Of a stretch of DNA of 64,000 nucleotides, positions 29,822-39,565 are shown piece by piece (positions within the stretch are counted from its first letter, which is position 1; every line of letters starts with the position of its first letter). Below the pieces are notes generated by a model, which ran no database searches, was not told the DNA's origin, and saw only the letters and a list, made by a program, of their open reading frames with translations. Source of the stretch: ZC4RG17 sp036380875 (lineage in GTDB: Bacteria; Actinomycetota; Acidimicrobiia; Spongiisociales; ZC4RG35); contig DASVDX010000054.1 in the NCBI GenBank assembly GCA_036380875.1, forward strand, positions 1 to 64,000. Reading direction: 5' to 3'. Both the position numbers and the translations under genes were made by a program.

Positions 29822-31927
29822 TCACTCCCGCGAGCGCTCCCGGCGCAGAAGGACGGTGGAGCGCTCCTCCACCGGAAACGAGCCCGTCACGGGCGCCGGT
29901 TCGTCGAGGAACCCCCCGGCTGAGGTGTCGAGGACTATGTGCCATCCGTCTCCCAGGTCCTCGGGGAGCTTCCAGTCGATCCGGTCCGGGCTGGCGTTGA
30001 GCACCGCGAAATAGGAGTCGTCGGCGATGGGCCGCCCACGACGGTCCCGCTGGCCGATGGCGTCGCCATTGAGGAACAACGCCAGAGAGGCGGTGTGGCC
30101 CTGATTCCAGTCGTCGTCGTCCATCTCGGTGCCGTCGGGCTTGAGCCAGGCGATGTCCGGGACGCCGCGAATGTCACGACCCCGGAACCAGCTTCGGCGG
30201 CGGAAGGTCGGGGCGTCGGCGCGCAGGGCGATCAGCCGCTTGGTGAAGTCGAGCAGGTCGTCGTCGACGTTCTCCCAGTCGAACCAGGAGATCTCGTTGT
30301 CCTGGCAATAGGCGTTGTTGTTGCCCCGCTGGGTGCGTCCGATCTCGTCGCCGCCCAAGAGCATCGGCACGCCCTGGGAGAGGAGGAGCGTGGTGAGGAA
30401 GTTGCGCTGCTGGCGGCTCCTCAGCGCCAGGACCGCGGGGTCGTCGGTCGGTCCCTCAGCTCCGCAGTTCCACGACCTGTTGTGCGACTCGCCATCGGCG
30501 TTGTCCTCCCCGTTGGCTTCGTTGTGCTTGTCGTTGTACGAGACGAGGTCGGCCAGAGTGAAGCCATCGTGGGCGGTGACGAAATTCACGCTCGCCACGG
30601 GGGTGCGGCCGTCCGACTGGTAGAGGTCGGAGCTGCCCGTCAGGCGGTAGGCGAGCTCGCCGAGGGCGGCGGGTTCGCCTCTCCAGAAGTCCCGGACCGT
30701 GTCGCGATACCGGCCGTTCCACTCCGACCACTGGACAGGGAAGTTCCCCACCTGGTAGCCGCCTTCGCCTACATCCCATGGCTCGGCGATCAGCTTCACC
30801 TGTGACAGGATCGGGTCCTGGTGGATGATGTCGAAGAACGTGGACAGCCGGTCGACTTCGTACAGTTCCCGGGCGAGGGTGGCAGCGAGGTCGAAGCGGA
30901 AACCGTCGACGTGCATTTCGATCACCCAGTAACGCAGCGAGTCCATGATCAGCTGCAGTGTCTGGGGGTGGCGCATGTTGAGGCTGTTGCCGGTCCCGGT
31001 GGTGTCGAAGTAGTAGCGGGGGTCCTCGGGGACGAGCCGGTAGTAGGCGGGGTTGTCGATCCCTTTGAACGACAGCATCGGCCCCAGGTGGTTGCCTTCG
31101 GCGGTGTGGTTGTAGACCACGTCGAGGATCACCTCGATGCTGGCGGCGTGGAGCGCCTTGACCATCCCCTTGAACTCCGACACCTGCTCCCCGCGTGAGC
31201 CGGACGACGAGTAGTCGGAATGGGGAGCGAAGTACCCGATCGAGTTGTAGCCCCAGTAGTTGCGCAGGCCTCTCTCGACGAGGTGATGGTCGTGGACGAA
31301 GTGGTGGACAGGCATCAGTTCCACGGCCGTCACCCCCAACGACTGCAGGTATTCGATCGACGCCGGATGGGCGAGCCCGGCGTAGGTTCCCTGCTGCGCC
31401 GGCGGGATCTCGGGGTGACTGGCGGTGAACCCCTTGACGTGGACTTCGTAGATGACGGTGTCGTCCATCGGCGTGTCGGGCGCCCGGTCGCCTTCCCAAT
31501 CGAAGAATGGGTTCACGACGACGGACTTGGGGATGTGAGGTCCGCTGTCGGAGTCATCGGCGGCGTCCTCCTCGCCGGGCCGGTAGGGGAAACACGAGGG
31601 ATCCCACTCGATGTTGCCGTCGATCGCCCGGGCGTAGGGGTCGATGAGGAGCTTCGCCGGGTTGGCGCGCAGGCCCGAGGCCGGGTCCCAGCGACCCTGG
31701 ACCCTGTATCCGTAGCGTTGCCCGGCTTTGACCGCGGGCAGGTAGGCATGCCAGCAGAAGGCGTCGACCTCCTGCATCGGGACACGCGTCTCGGAGCCAT
31801 CGTCGTCGAACAGGCACAGCTCGACCGCTTCCGCCACCTCGGAGAAGAGGGAGAAGTTCGTTCCTTCTCCGTCCCAGTTGGCTCCGAGTGGGTAAGGCCG
31901 TCCCGGCCAAACCTCAGGTGCTTCCAT
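29822..31927 (-). CDS. glgX: Glycogen debranching enzyme
   Basis: 701-residue GH13_11 isoamylase-type enzyme that removes alpha-1,6 branches. The N-terminal CBM48 begins GRPYPLGANWDGEGTNFSLFSE. Nucleophile D346 is in VDGFRFDLAAT, the acid in VKLIAEPWDVGEGGYQVGNFP, and the third carboxylate in NFVTAHDGFTLADL. ATG 31927 has GGAGAGAGGACGG upstream and overlaps the MalQ end by 14 nt. In TreX/TreY systems this enzyme supplies linear maltodextrins for trehalose formation. Confidence 0.96.
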   Translation of the reverse strand: MEAPEVWPGRPYPLGANWDGEGTNFSLFSEVAEAVELCLFDDDGSETRVPMQEVDAFCWHAYLPAVKAGQRYGYRVQGRWDPASGLRANPAKLLIDPYARAIDGNIEWDPSCFPYRPGEEDAADDSDSGPHIPKSVVVNPFFDWEGDRAPDTPMDDTVIYEVHVKGFTASHPEIPPAQQGTYAGLAHPASIEYLQSLGVTAVELMPVHHFVHDHHLVERGLRNYWGYNSIGYFAPHSDYSSSGSRGEQVSEFKGMVKALHAASIEVILDVVYNHTAEGNHLGPMLSFKGIDNPAYYRLVPEDPRYYFDTTGTGNSLNMRHPQTLQLIMDSLRYWVIEMHVDGFRFDLAATLARELYEVDRLSTFFDIIHQDPILSQVKLIAEPWDVGEGGYQVGNFPVQWSEWNGRYRDTVRDFWRGEPAALGELAYRLTGSSDLYQSDGRTPVASVNFVTAHDGFTLADLVSYNDKHNEANGEDNADGESHNRSWNCGAEGPTDDPAVLALRSRQQRNFLTTLLLSQGVPMLLGGDEIGRTQRGNNNAYCQDNEISWFDWENVDDDLLDFTKRLIALRADAPTFRRRSWFRGRDIRGVPDIAWLKPDGTEMDDDDWNQGHTASLALFLNGDAIGQRDRRGRPIADDSYFAVLNASPDRIDWKLPEDLGDGWHIVLDTSAGGFLDEPAPVTGSFPVEERSTVLLRRERSRE

Positions 31928-33743
31928 CCGTCCTCTCTCCCTCGACTCGCCCACGGAGCGCATCGGCGAGGCTACCGCTGATCGGGTCGCCGATGAGCTC
32001 TTCGACGAGAAGCGGCAGCGGGATGCGCCAGTTGGGACGGGTGTGCGCACCGGGCATGTTCGGTCTCCGGACGGCCCGGGCGGCGTCCTCCAATGTGGCG
32101 CAGACGAGTCGCGATGGGGCGGCGGCGAGCCGGCGATGCAGAAGCCTCACCACCTCCTCCACCGGTGTGTCCTCGGCGAGGTCGCCGAGTTGGGCGGCGC
32201 GACGACGCACCGCTTCCGTCGACTGCACGTTCGGGGACAAGTCGTAGTGCTGTTGCTCGACGAGGTCGGCGCCGGTCCACAGGCCGGCGACGGTGGGGAG
32301 GTCGTGGGTCGTGATGGACGCCATCGACAGCTCCGGCCACGCCTCCGGCGGGTGGTCCTCGAACCACAGCAGTCGATAGGACAAGACCTGGCGGCTGGCC
32401 AGTTCCTCGCGCACGCCCGGTTCGACCGTGCCCAGGTCTTCGCCCACGACCACCGCCTGGGCGCGGGTGCTCTCCAAGGCGAGGACGTCGAGCAGCTCCT
32501 CGTGTGGATAGCGAACATATGCGCCGCGGGTGGGAGTCTCCCCGGCGGGAATCCAGAACTGGCGGAAGAGGCCCATCACATGATCGATGCGAAGCGCACC
32601 TCCTGGCGCCATCTGCGCCCGCAGCGTTTCGATGAACGGCCGGTAACCCGCCTCGCGGAGCCGGTGGGGGATGAAGGGAGGGAGGCCCCAGTCCTGGCCG
32701 AGAGTGTTGAACTCGTCAGGCGGGGCGCCGACACTCACACGTGGGGCGAGCAGGTCCTGCCACGTCCAGGCGTCGAAGCCTGCCGGGTCGAAGCCGATCG
32801 GCATGTCCTGCATGAGCATCGTGCCGGCGGAGACGCGGTCGAGTTGGAGGCGGCACAGCCACTGCAGCCACTGGTGGTAGCGGACGCGGTCGGCGCGCTC
32901 ACCGGCGATGCCGATCACATCCGGGTGGTGCGGATGCGAGAAGCGAGCGGGCCAGTGTCTCCAGTCCCGCCCGTGCTCCTCGCACAGGACGCACCATGCG
33001 CCGAACTCAGCGAGTGAACGACCCTGCGCCTCCCGCCAGAGCTCGAACTCCGCAGGTGGCGGCCCCGATGACCAGATCTCCTGGAGGGCTCGGGACTTGA
33101 GGTGCCACACGGCGTCGCGGTCGATGAGCGGGGCGGCGGTGAGCCGCCGCCCGGCCGCTGCCAGCCGCTCGAGCTCGGTGGCGATCCGCTCGGCGCCCGG
33201 CACCTCCTCCACCCGCAGATAGATCGGGTTGAGGAACCGGCGGCTGGCCGGATAATAGGGGCTGGGATCCTGGGGGACCGTGGGGGCCACGGCCAACATC
33301 GGGTTGGCGAGCGCCACCCCCGCTCCGCGGCTCGTCGCCCATTCCGTGAGCGTCCTCAGGTCGGCGAAGTCCCCCATCCCCCAACTGCTCCCGGACCGGG
33401 TCGCATAGAGCTGGACCGCCCATCCCCAGGTACGGAGTCCCTCGGGAAGGTGGCTGCGACCGGGGGAGACGATCAGGTCTCGCTCGCCGTCGGGACCGCT
33501 GAAGCGGTGATAACCGGCCGGGAGGTCGGGCGGTGTGTGATCGGTCACCTCGAGGCTCTCGCCGCTCTCCAACTCGATCACGCCCGGGCCCACGTCACTC
33601 TCCGCACCGAGACGGACGAACAACGGTCCCCCTCCGGCCGGCTCGCCCATCACGTCGGTGAGCGACCGGATCGTTTCCTCGGGCACTACGTGTTCTGTGC
33701 CGAAGGCGTCCGAGTAGGTCGCGTCGATCGGCGGCCAGGTCAT
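31914..33743 (-). CDS. malQ: 4-alpha-glucanotransferase (amylomaltase)
   Basis: 609-residue GH77 disproportionating enzyme that moves maltodextrin segments between chains. Key regions: PNPMLAVAPTVPQDPSPYYPASRRFLNPIYL is approximated by ALANPMLAVAPTVPQ and SPYYPASRRFLNP, nucleophile aspartate in GALRIDHVMGLFRQFW, acid in AVVVGEDLGTVEPGV and the last carboxylate in ASITTHDLPTVAGLW. A beta-rich N-terminal extension precedes the barrel. GGAGGGAAGG lies before ATG 33743. It follows treY with 58 nt between them and overlaps glgX, so it is part of one operon. Confidence 0.95.
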   Translation of the reverse strand: MTWPPIDATYSDAFGTEHVVPEETIRSLTDVMGEPAGGGPLFVRLGAESDVGPGVIELESGESLEVTDHTPPDLPAGYHRFSGPDGERDLIVSPGRSHLPEGLRTWGWAVQLYATRSGSSWGMGDFADLRTLTEWATSRGAGVALANPMLAVAPTVPQDPSPYYPASRRFLNPIYLRVEEVPGAERIATELERLAAAGRRLTAAPLIDRDAVWHLKSRALQEIWSSGPPPAEFELWREAQGRSLAEFGAWCVLCEEHGRDWRHWPARFSHPHHPDVIGIAGERADRVRYHQWLQWLCRLQLDRVSAGTMLMQDMPIGFDPAGFDAWTWQDLLAPRVSVGAPPDEFNTLGQDWGLPPFIPHRLREAGYRPFIETLRAQMAPGGALRIDHVMGLFRQFWIPAGETPTRGAYVRYPHEELLDVLALESTRAQAVVVGEDLGTVEPGVREELASRQVLSYRLLWFEDHPPEAWPELSMASITTHDLPTVAGLWTGADLVEQQHYDLSPNVQSTEAVRRRAAQLGDLAEDTPVEEVVRLLHRRLAAAPSRLVCATLEDAARAVRRPNMPGAHTRPNWRIPLPLLVEELIGDPISGSLADALRGRVEGERTDGST

Positions 33744-33801
33744 TACGCCCTTCCCTCCACCAGATGCGCCCGATCAGACGTAGGCGCCCCGACCGACGGC
33801 T

Positions 33802-36411
33802 TCATGCACGCTCCAGGACGCTCACCGGGAAGTCGGTGAGGAGCGCGCCCACCGCCACGACTCCCTGACGCACCTCGTGCGAGAACACGTCGAAGAAGCG
33901 CCCGGGCGGCAATTCGACCCGGGTTCCGCCGCCGTACTCGTGGCGGCGGAGCGAGCGGGTCAAGCGGGGCACGACCACTGCCACGGCCCCGCCCCGGCTG
34001 TAGGCGACGACATGGTCGGAAGCCGGTCCTTCGACGGCGAGCGGAACGTAGTCCCCGCCGAACGCCTCCGGTCGGCGGGCCCGAAGCTCGAGGAGGCGTT
34101 GGGTCACCCACAGCTTGGGCAGGCCTTCGTCGGCCCGCGACAGGACCTCCGCCGGGCTCGATCCTTTCAGTTCGGAGAGGCGCCGACGACGCAGGGCATG
34201 GTCCACGGGCCGGCGGTTGTCGGGATCGACCAGGCTCAGGTCCCAGAGCTCAGTGCCCTGGTAGATGTCGGGGACTCCCGGAGCCGTCAATTGCAGCGTC
34301 TTCTGGACGAGGGAGTTGATGCGCCCCATCGTGACCAGGGGGCGGACGAAGTCCGCCAGTTCCGCCTGGAACTCGGCATCGGCGCACAGGGCGCCCGCGA
34401 AGCGGGCCACCGCGGCGTCGTACTCCTCGTCCGGTGATGTCCACGACGTGTGGACTTTGGCTTCTTTCGTGGCCTTCTCCAGGTAGGGCAGGAGGCGGTC
34501 GGCGCCGATCGGATGAGCTCCGACCAGCGTCTGGTAGATCAGGTATTCGGTGGCTCCGTCGAGGCAAGAGGGTCTATGGCTGGCGTACCGCTCCCTCCAG
34601 CGCCGCACTGTGTGTCCCCAGCGCTCCGGGATCTCGGTCAGCGCCGCCAAACGGGCGCGCACGTCCTCGGAGCGTTTCGTGTCGTGGGTCGTCAGCGCCA
34701 GCATTGTCGTTGGGTGGCGCTCTTGGGTGAGACGGCAGCGCTGGTGGAAGGCGTCGACTCCGCCGAGGGCGAAGCGTCCCGGGTCCCCGCCCACCTCACA
34801 CAGCGCCGCCAACCGCAGGTACCGGTAGAAGGCGGTGTCTTCGACGCCCTTGGCCATCACCGGGCCGCTCAGCTGCTGGAATCGGGCCCGCAGTTCCTCC
34901 TCCGCGGGGCCGTCGATGTCGGCGACGAGGACGGCCCTGAGCAGGTCGAAGAGCTCTGAGTCGAGGTCAGGAGCGGCTTCCCGAGCCCTTGCCGTTGCGG
35001 CCTCGATGCGTCCCCGATCTTCCTCCGAGGGCCCGGTCTCGACATAGGTGCGGTACACGTCGAACGCCACCAGAGTCTCGGCGAGGGCCTGGGACAACTC
35101 CGCTCGGGTGAAATCCCGGTATCGCCGTCGGGAGGTGATGACACCGACGAAGATCTCGGTGAGTCGGTTGAGGTCGCCGGCGAGGACGCTCTCCAGCACG
35201 TCCCTCTTCGCCCGTTCCATCACCGTTCCCCACGTGTCGGGCGAACCGCTGAACTCCTCCCAGATGCGTGTCATCTCTTCTTCGGAGTCCGGGTCGACGA
35301 ACAACGCCGTCACGTCGGAGATGAACTCGTATCCCGTGGTGCCGTCGACCGGCCAGTCGTCGGGAAGCGCCTCGGCGCTCCCGAGGATCTTCTCGACCAC
35401 GATCCAGGCCTGCGGCGCCGCCGACCGCAGCCGGCGGAGGTACTCGCCCGGCCGGCGCAGGCCGTCCGGATGGTCGATCCTCAAGCCCTGCACTTCGCCG
35501 CCCGCCAGCCACGCCAGCGGCATGCGGTGGGTGTCGCTGAAGACGGCCGGGTCCTCCACCCGGAGTCCGATGAGCTCGTCGATGTCGAAGAAGCGGCGAT
35601 ATCCGATCTCCTGCTCCGTCACTCGCCAGCGTGCCAGGCGGTAGTGCTGGGCGTCGAGCAGGGCGTCGGCCACATCGGGGTCGTGGTTGGCCTCCTCGAC
35701 GGACGCATCGACGGCGGCCCCGATGTCGGGACCGGAGACGACCTCGCGGAGCTGGCGCGTCAGCAATTGGTGGTCGGCGTGGCGTCGCTCTCGGCTTTCC
35801 GTGTCAGAAGAAAGGGAGCACAGGGCGCGGGAGAGGAATGCGAGCTCATCCGACCCCGCTCGGGTGGCGGCCGACTCGAGAATCATCGCCACGGAGGCCG
35901 GCGACGCCGGAAACCGGTGATCGTGGTAGGCGACGACGAACGTTCCCTGGTCGTGGACGAAGCGGATGGCTCCCGCCTCCAGCTCACGACCGTAGTGGTC
36001 GCCGAGGACGGGCAGCAGCACCTTGGCCTCGGCGACTTCCCAGTCCACGTCGAAGTAGTCGGCGTAACGGGAAGCGCGTCCGTGGCAGAGGACGTCCCAC
36101 AGCCAGCGGTTGGAGGGGAGGCTCACTGCCATGTGGTTGGGGACGAGGTCGACGACCACCCCGAGGCCGGACTCGGCCGCCGCCGAGAACAGCCTTCTCC
36201 TGCCCTCCTCCCCACCGAGACGGTCGTCTACCCGGTTCGGGTCGACCACGGAGTAGCCGTGGGTGGAATCGGGGGCAGCCAGCGCGATGGGCGAGCAGTA
36301 GACATGCGAGATGCCCAGGTCGGCGAGGTAGTCGGTGAGCTCCGCGGCGTCGAACAGGTCGAGGTCGGGACCGAACTGCAGCCGATAGGTGGCGACAGGC
36401 GTCTGCTTCAG
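33802..36411 (-). CDS. treY: Maltooligosyltrehalose synthase, probable CTG start
   Basis: GH13_26 enzyme that converts the reducing end of a maltodextrin to a trehalosyl unit. About 869 residues if started at CTG 36411, which is needed to include the conserved first strand TPVATYRLQFGP and SPIALAAPDSTHGYSVVDP. No ATG, GTG or TTG lies in frame nearby upstream, and the first in-frame GTG (36249) would delete 54 conserved residues. GGGGAG sits about 8 nt before the CTG, which overlaps the GlgB stop as CTGA. Catalytic aspartate in GLRIDHPDGLRRP and glutamate in WIVVEKILG. TreZ, its usual partner hydrolase, is not in the window. Confidence 0.9.
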   Translation of the reverse strand: MKQTPVATYRLQFGPDLDLFDAAELTDYLADLGISHVYCSPIALAAPDSTHGYSVVDPNRVDDRLGGEEGRRRLFSAAAESGLGVVVDLVPNHMAVSLPSNRWLWDVLCHGRASRYADYFDVDWEVAEAKVLLPVLGDHYGRELEAGAIRFVHDQGTFVVAYHDHRFPASPASVAMILESAATRAGSDELAFLSRALCSLSSDTESRERRHADHQLLTRQLREVVSGPDIGAAVDASVEEANHDPDVADALLDAQHYRLARWRVTEQEIGYRRFFDIDELIGLRVEDPAVFSDTHRMPLAWLAGGEVQGLRIDHPDGLRRPGEYLRRLRSAAPQAWIVVEKILGSAEALPDDWPVDGTTGYEFISDVTALFVDPDSEEEMTRIWEEFSGSPDTWGTVMERAKRDVLESVLAGDLNRLTEIFVGVITSRRRYRDFTRAELSQALAETLVAFDVYRTYVETGPSEEDRGRIEAATARAREAAPDLDSELFDLLRAVLVADIDGPAEEELRARFQQLSGPVMAKGVEDTAFYRYLRLAALCEVGGDPGRFALGGVDAFHQRCRLTQERHPTTMLALTTHDTKRSEDVRARLAALTEIPERWGHTVRRWRERYASHRPSCLDGATEYLIYQTLVGAHPIGADRLLPYLEKATKEAKVHTSWTSPDEEYDAAVARFAGALCADAEFQAELADFVRPLVTMGRINSLVQKTLQLTAPGVPDIYQGTELWDLSLVDPDNRRPVDHALRRRRLSELKGSSPAEVLSRADEGLPKLWVTQRLLELRARRPEAFGGDYVPLAVEGPASDHVVAYSRGGAVAVVVPRLTRSLRRHEYGGGTRVELPPGRFFDVFSHEVRQGVVAVGALLTDFPVSVLERA

Positions 36412-38321
36412 GCCCCGTCTCCCCGGCGATGCTTGAAGATCACGGCGCCCAGGGGCGGGATCACGATGTCGATGCTGTGCGGGCGGCCGTGGTGAGGAAC
36501 CGGTAGCGGCCCGGTCTCCACGCCTCCGAGGTTGCCATGGCCTGTCCCGCCGTAGATGCGGGCGTCGGTGTTGAGCACCTCTTCCCAGCGCCCCGGTTCG
36601 GGCACCCCCACTCGATAGGCGTGGCGTGGCTCAGGAGTGAAGTTGCAGGCCACGAGAAGAGTGTCACCATCCGACGACCTGCGCAGATAGGTGAGAACGC
36701 TGTGGGCGTTGTCGTTGGCGTCGACCCACTCGAATCCGGCCGGGTCGGTGTCGAGCTCGTGCATGGCCCGCTCGTCCCGGTAGAGGCGGTTGAGGTCGGC
36801 AACCAGTCGTTGGACCCCGCGGTGGGTATCGGCGTCGAGGAGGTGCCAGTCGAGGCTGGTGTCGTGGTTCCACTCGGACCACTGGGCGAATTCGTTTCCC
36901 ATGAACAAGAGCTTCTTGCCCGGCTGGGTCCACATGTATGCGTAGAGGAGCCGGAGACCGGCGAACTGCTGCCACTGGTCCCCCGGCATCTTGCGGATCA
37001 TCGACCCCTTGCCGTGAACCACCTCGTCGTGGGAAAGCGGCAGCATGAAGTTCTCGGTGAAGGCGTAGACCATTCGGAACGTCAGCTCGTTGTGGTGGTA
37101 GACCCGAAACAGGGGATCGCGGGAGAAATAGAGGAGGGTGTCGTGCATCCACCCCATGTCCCATTTCATCCCGAACCCGAGGCCCCCCAGATAGATGGGA
37201 CGTGACACCATCGGCCATGCGGTCGACTCCTCGGCGATGGTCTGGATGTCGGGGTACTCGCCGTAGGCGGTTTCGTTGAGCCGCCGGAGGAAGTCGATCG
37301 CCTCCAGGTTCTCCCGCCCGCCGAAGCGGTTGGGGATCCACTCGCCGTCCTTGCGGGAGTAGTCGAGGTAGAGCATCGAAGCCACTGCGTCGACCCGCAG
37401 TCCGTCGACGTGGTAGCGGTCCAGCCAGAACAGGGCCGACGAGATGAGGAAGGCGGGCACCTCGGCGCGCCCGTAGTTGAAGATGAACGACTTCCAGTCG
37501 GGATGGAAACCCTGGCGGGGGTCGGCGTGCTCGAACAGGTGGGTGCCGTCGAAGTACGCCAACCCGTGCTCGTCGGTGGGGAAATGCGACGGCACCCAGT
37601 CGAGTATCACGCCGATGCCCGCCTGGTGCAGGGTGTCGATCAGGTACATGAAGTCCTGGGGTGTGCCGTAGCGGCTGGTCGGGGCGAAGTAGCCGGTCGT
37701 CTGATAGCCCCAAGACCCGTAGAACGGGTGCTCCATGACCGGCAGGAACTCGACGTGGGTGAAGCCGAGCGATGAGACGTACTCGGCCAACTGGGGGGCC
37801 AACTCCCGGTAGGTGAGGAACCGGTGTGGATCGGAGGAGTCCCGCCGCCACGAGCCGAGATGGACCTCGTACACGCTGATGGGGTCGGTGAGCCGATTGC
37901 GGGTTCCCCGGGTCCGCATCCACTCCTCGTCGTCCCATTCGTAGGACATGTCCCACACCTTGGAGGCGGTCCGGGGCGGGGTCTCGTGGTGGAAGGCGAA
38001 GGGATCCGCCTTGTCGACCTGGTACGACCCGTTGGTGACCCGGTACTTGTAGGAGTGGGTGGCCCGAGCGTCGGGGACGAACCCCGCCCACACCCCGGAA
38101 GAGCCCACGGGCCGGAGAGGGTCGGCGCCCGGGTCCCAGCCGTTCCAGTCTCCGATGACCGAGACCGAGTCGGCGTTGGGGGCCCACACCGCGAAATAGG
38201 CTCCCTCACGGCCCGGGGCGAGTTGGGCGCCCATCTTCTCGTACAGACGGAAGTGGGACCCCTCGTTCCACAGATAGATGTCGTGGTCGGTGAGCAGCGT
38301 GAACTCGGCGGTGGGGTCCAT
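36408..38321 (-). CDS. glgB: 1,4-alpha-glucan branching enzyme
   Basis: 637-residue GH13_9 enzyme that creates alpha-1,6 branches. The CBM48 starts within the first 120 residues (GAYFAVWAPNADSVSVIGDWNGWDP) with little before it, so the extra N1 domain of the 730-residue type is absent. Nucleophile D311 lies in DGLRVDAVASMLYLDYSR, the acid in QTIAEESTAWP, and the third carboxylate in PLSHDEVVHGKGSM. ATG 38321 has TAGCAT 7 nt upstream. First gene of the alpha-glucan operon; its stop overlaps the treY CTG. Confidence 0.96.
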   Translation of the reverse strand: MDPTAEFTLLTDHDIYLWNEGSHFRLYEKMGAQLAPGREGAYFAVWAPNADSVSVIGDWNGWDPGADPLRPVGSSGVWAGFVPDARATHSYKYRVTNGSYQVDKADPFAFHHETPPRTASKVWDMSYEWDDEEWMRTRGTRNRLTDPISVYEVHLGSWRRDSSDPHRFLTYRELAPQLAEYVSSLGFTHVEFLPVMEHPFYGSWGYQTTGYFAPTSRYGTPQDFMYLIDTLHQAGIGVILDWVPSHFPTDEHGLAYFDGTHLFEHADPRQGFHPDWKSFIFNYGRAEVPAFLISSALFWLDRYHVDGLRVDAVASMLYLDYSRKDGEWIPNRFGGRENLEAIDFLRRLNETAYGEYPDIQTIAEESTAWPMVSRPIYLGGLGFGMKWDMGWMHDTLLYFSRDPLFRVYHHNELTFRMVYAFTENFMLPLSHDEVVHGKGSMIRKMPGDQWQQFAGLRLLYAYMWTQPGKKLLFMGNEFAQWSEWNHDTSLDWHLLDADTHRGVQRLVADLNRLYRDERAMHELDTDPAGFEWVDANDNAHSVLTYLRRSSDGDTLLVACNFTPEPRHAYRVGVPEPGRWEEVLNTDARIYGGTGHGNLGGVETGPLPVPHHGRPHSIDIVIPPLGAVIFKHRRGDGA

Positions 38322-38328
38322 CGGGCCG

Positions 38329-38334
38329 ATGCTA
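38329..38334 (-). promoter_or_regulatory. -10-like box for leaderless glgB (operon promoter)
   Basis: Reverse-strand TAGCAT, 7 nt before ATG 38321, in the 44-nt gap after the YczE-like gene. Likely promoter of the glgB-treY-malQ-glgX unit. Confidence 0.45.
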
Positions 38335-38365
38335 TGCGACCCCCTGGAGCTTTGGCCGGGTGCGA

Positions 38366-38995
38366 TCAGGCGGCTTCCCGACCCGCGGGGAGCTCGACCT
38401 GCAGGCGGGGCAGGAAGAACTGCACGATCGGGCCGACGAAGAGAGCGAAGGCCACGGTGCCGATCCCGAACGTGCCGCCCAAGAGCCACCCGATCACCAG
38501 CACGGACACTTCGAGCACCGTGCGGGTGAGGCGAATCGACGGCCCGTACTTGGCGATCCCGGTCATCAGCCCATCGCGAGGCCCGGGCCCGAGTTGGGCG
38601 CCTATGTAGAGGCCGGAGGCGAAGCCGACGACGAGGATGCCTCCGGCGAGCATCACCGCTCGCCACAGGTAGGAGTCGGGTTCGGGGAGGGCCAGTGCCG
38701 CCAGGTCGAAGACGACGCCGATCACGACGGCGTTGAGGATCGTGCCGACTCCGAATCGCTCCTTCAAGGGGATCCACAGAGCCAGGACGGCGACGGAGAC
38801 GATGATCGACCACGTGCCGATGGTCAGGCCGAATTGCTTGGCGAGGCCCTGGTGCAGGACGTCCCACGGCGGGACCCCGAGCCCGGCGTTGAGCATCATC
38901 GCCAGCCCGGTGCCGAACAGGACCAGCCCCACCATGAGGTTGGCGAGGCGCCGAGCGAAGAGGGGGCCGCGGGCGGTGATGATCAGACTCGTCAT
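38366..38995 (-). CDS. YczE/YyaS/YitT-family membrane protein
   Basis: 209-residue polytopic membrane protein with five hydrophobic segments. The family motif is LMVGLVLFGTGLAMMLNAGLGVPPWDVLHQGLAKQFGLTIG, followed by a repeat-like GLYIGAQLGPGPRDGLMTGIAKY. YczE-type proteins have been linked to surfactin and secondary metabolism in Bacillus; transport function is not established. ATG 38995 is the last methionine before this motif. The longer frame to 39055 reads into the HxlR gene's end region. Confidence 0.8.
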   Translation of the reverse strand: MTSLIITARGPLFARRLANLMVGLVLFGTGLAMMLNAGLGVPPWDVLHQGLAKQFGLTIGTWSIIVSVAVLALWIPLKERFGVGTILNAVVIGVVFDLAALALPEPDSYLWRAVMLAGGILVVGFASGLYIGAQLGPGPRDGLMTGIAKYGPSIRLTRTVLEVSVLVIGWLLGGTFGIGTVAFALFVGPIVQFFLPRLQVELPAGREAA

Positions 38996-39062
38996 GTGGT
39001 GTACAAGCGCAGGTGGACCGCATGCATTCCACCGCGTTTCCGCCGCAAAGCGCAATTCGATA

Positions 39063-39530
39063 TCAGGAGGGGGTGGCTTCGGGGGCCGGCACCTTCGGCT
39101 CGAGACGCACGTTCCGGCGGGTCAGACGCTCGCCGCAGTGGCTGCAATGGACCTCGGCTTGGCCCTCGTGACCGCAGTCGACGTGGATGGCACGGAACCG
39201 GTCGGCTGCCTCCCCTGGCAGCCACCGTTCGCCGTATGAGTAGAGCGCCATCATCACATCGAAGAGATCCTTCCCCATCTCCGTGAGGCGGTACTCGTAT
39301 CGCGGTGGCCGCTCCTGATAGGGCACTGCCTCCATGAGGCCCATCGCCACCAGACGGTCGAGGCGGTCGGTCAATGTGTTACGGGCAATGCCCAGGCTCT
39401 CGACGAAGGCGTCGAAGCGGCGGATGCCCAGGAAGGCGTCGCGGAGGATCAGCACCGACCAAGCGTCCCCGAGCAACTCGACCGTGTTGGCGACCGAGCA
39501 CTGGAGGTGGGCGAAGGACTTGCGGGCCAT
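39063..39530 (-). CDS. HxlR-family transcriptional regulator with C-terminal zinc-ribbon-like segment
   Basis: 155 residues. The winged-helix HxlR core is CSVANTVELLGDAWSVLILRDAFLGIRRFDAFVESLGIARNTLTDRLDRLVAMGLMEAVPYQERPPRYEYRLTEMGKDL. After it, CGHEGQAEVHCSHCGERLTRR supplies C-x(9)-CxxC, so a small zinc ribbon is possible. HxlR proteins are mostly dimeric repressors sensing electrophiles or quinones, often of the adjacent gene. ATG 39530 has TACGCT 6 nt upstream. Two dyads in the intergenic space are its probable operators. Confidence 0.85.
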   Translation of the reverse strand: MARKSFAHLQCSVANTVELLGDAWSVLILRDAFLGIRRFDAFVESLGIARNTLTDRLDRLVAMGLMEAVPYQERPPRYEYRLTEMGKDLFDVMMALYSYGERWLPGEAADRFRAIHVDCGHEGQAEVHCSHCGERLTRRNVRLEPKVPAPEATPS

Positions 39531-39536
39531 GACCAC

Positions 39537-39542
39537 AGCGTA
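39537..39542 (-). promoter_or_regulatory. -10-like box for the leaderless hxlR gene
   Basis: Reverse-strand TACGCT, 6 nt before ATG 39530, directly abutting the first dyad (39543-39565), so autoregulation is plausible. Confidence 0.45.
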
Positions 39543-39565
39543 GTGAGTTTTGGGTTGCAACTCAC
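39543..39565. promoter_or_regulatory. Dyad operator 1 (probable HxlR site)
   Basis: GTGAGTT (39543-39549) and AACTCAC (39559-39565) form a perfect 7-bp inverted repeat with a 9-nt centre. It lies upstream of the hxlR -10 box and covers the -35 hexamer of the forward promoter. Confidence 0.6.
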
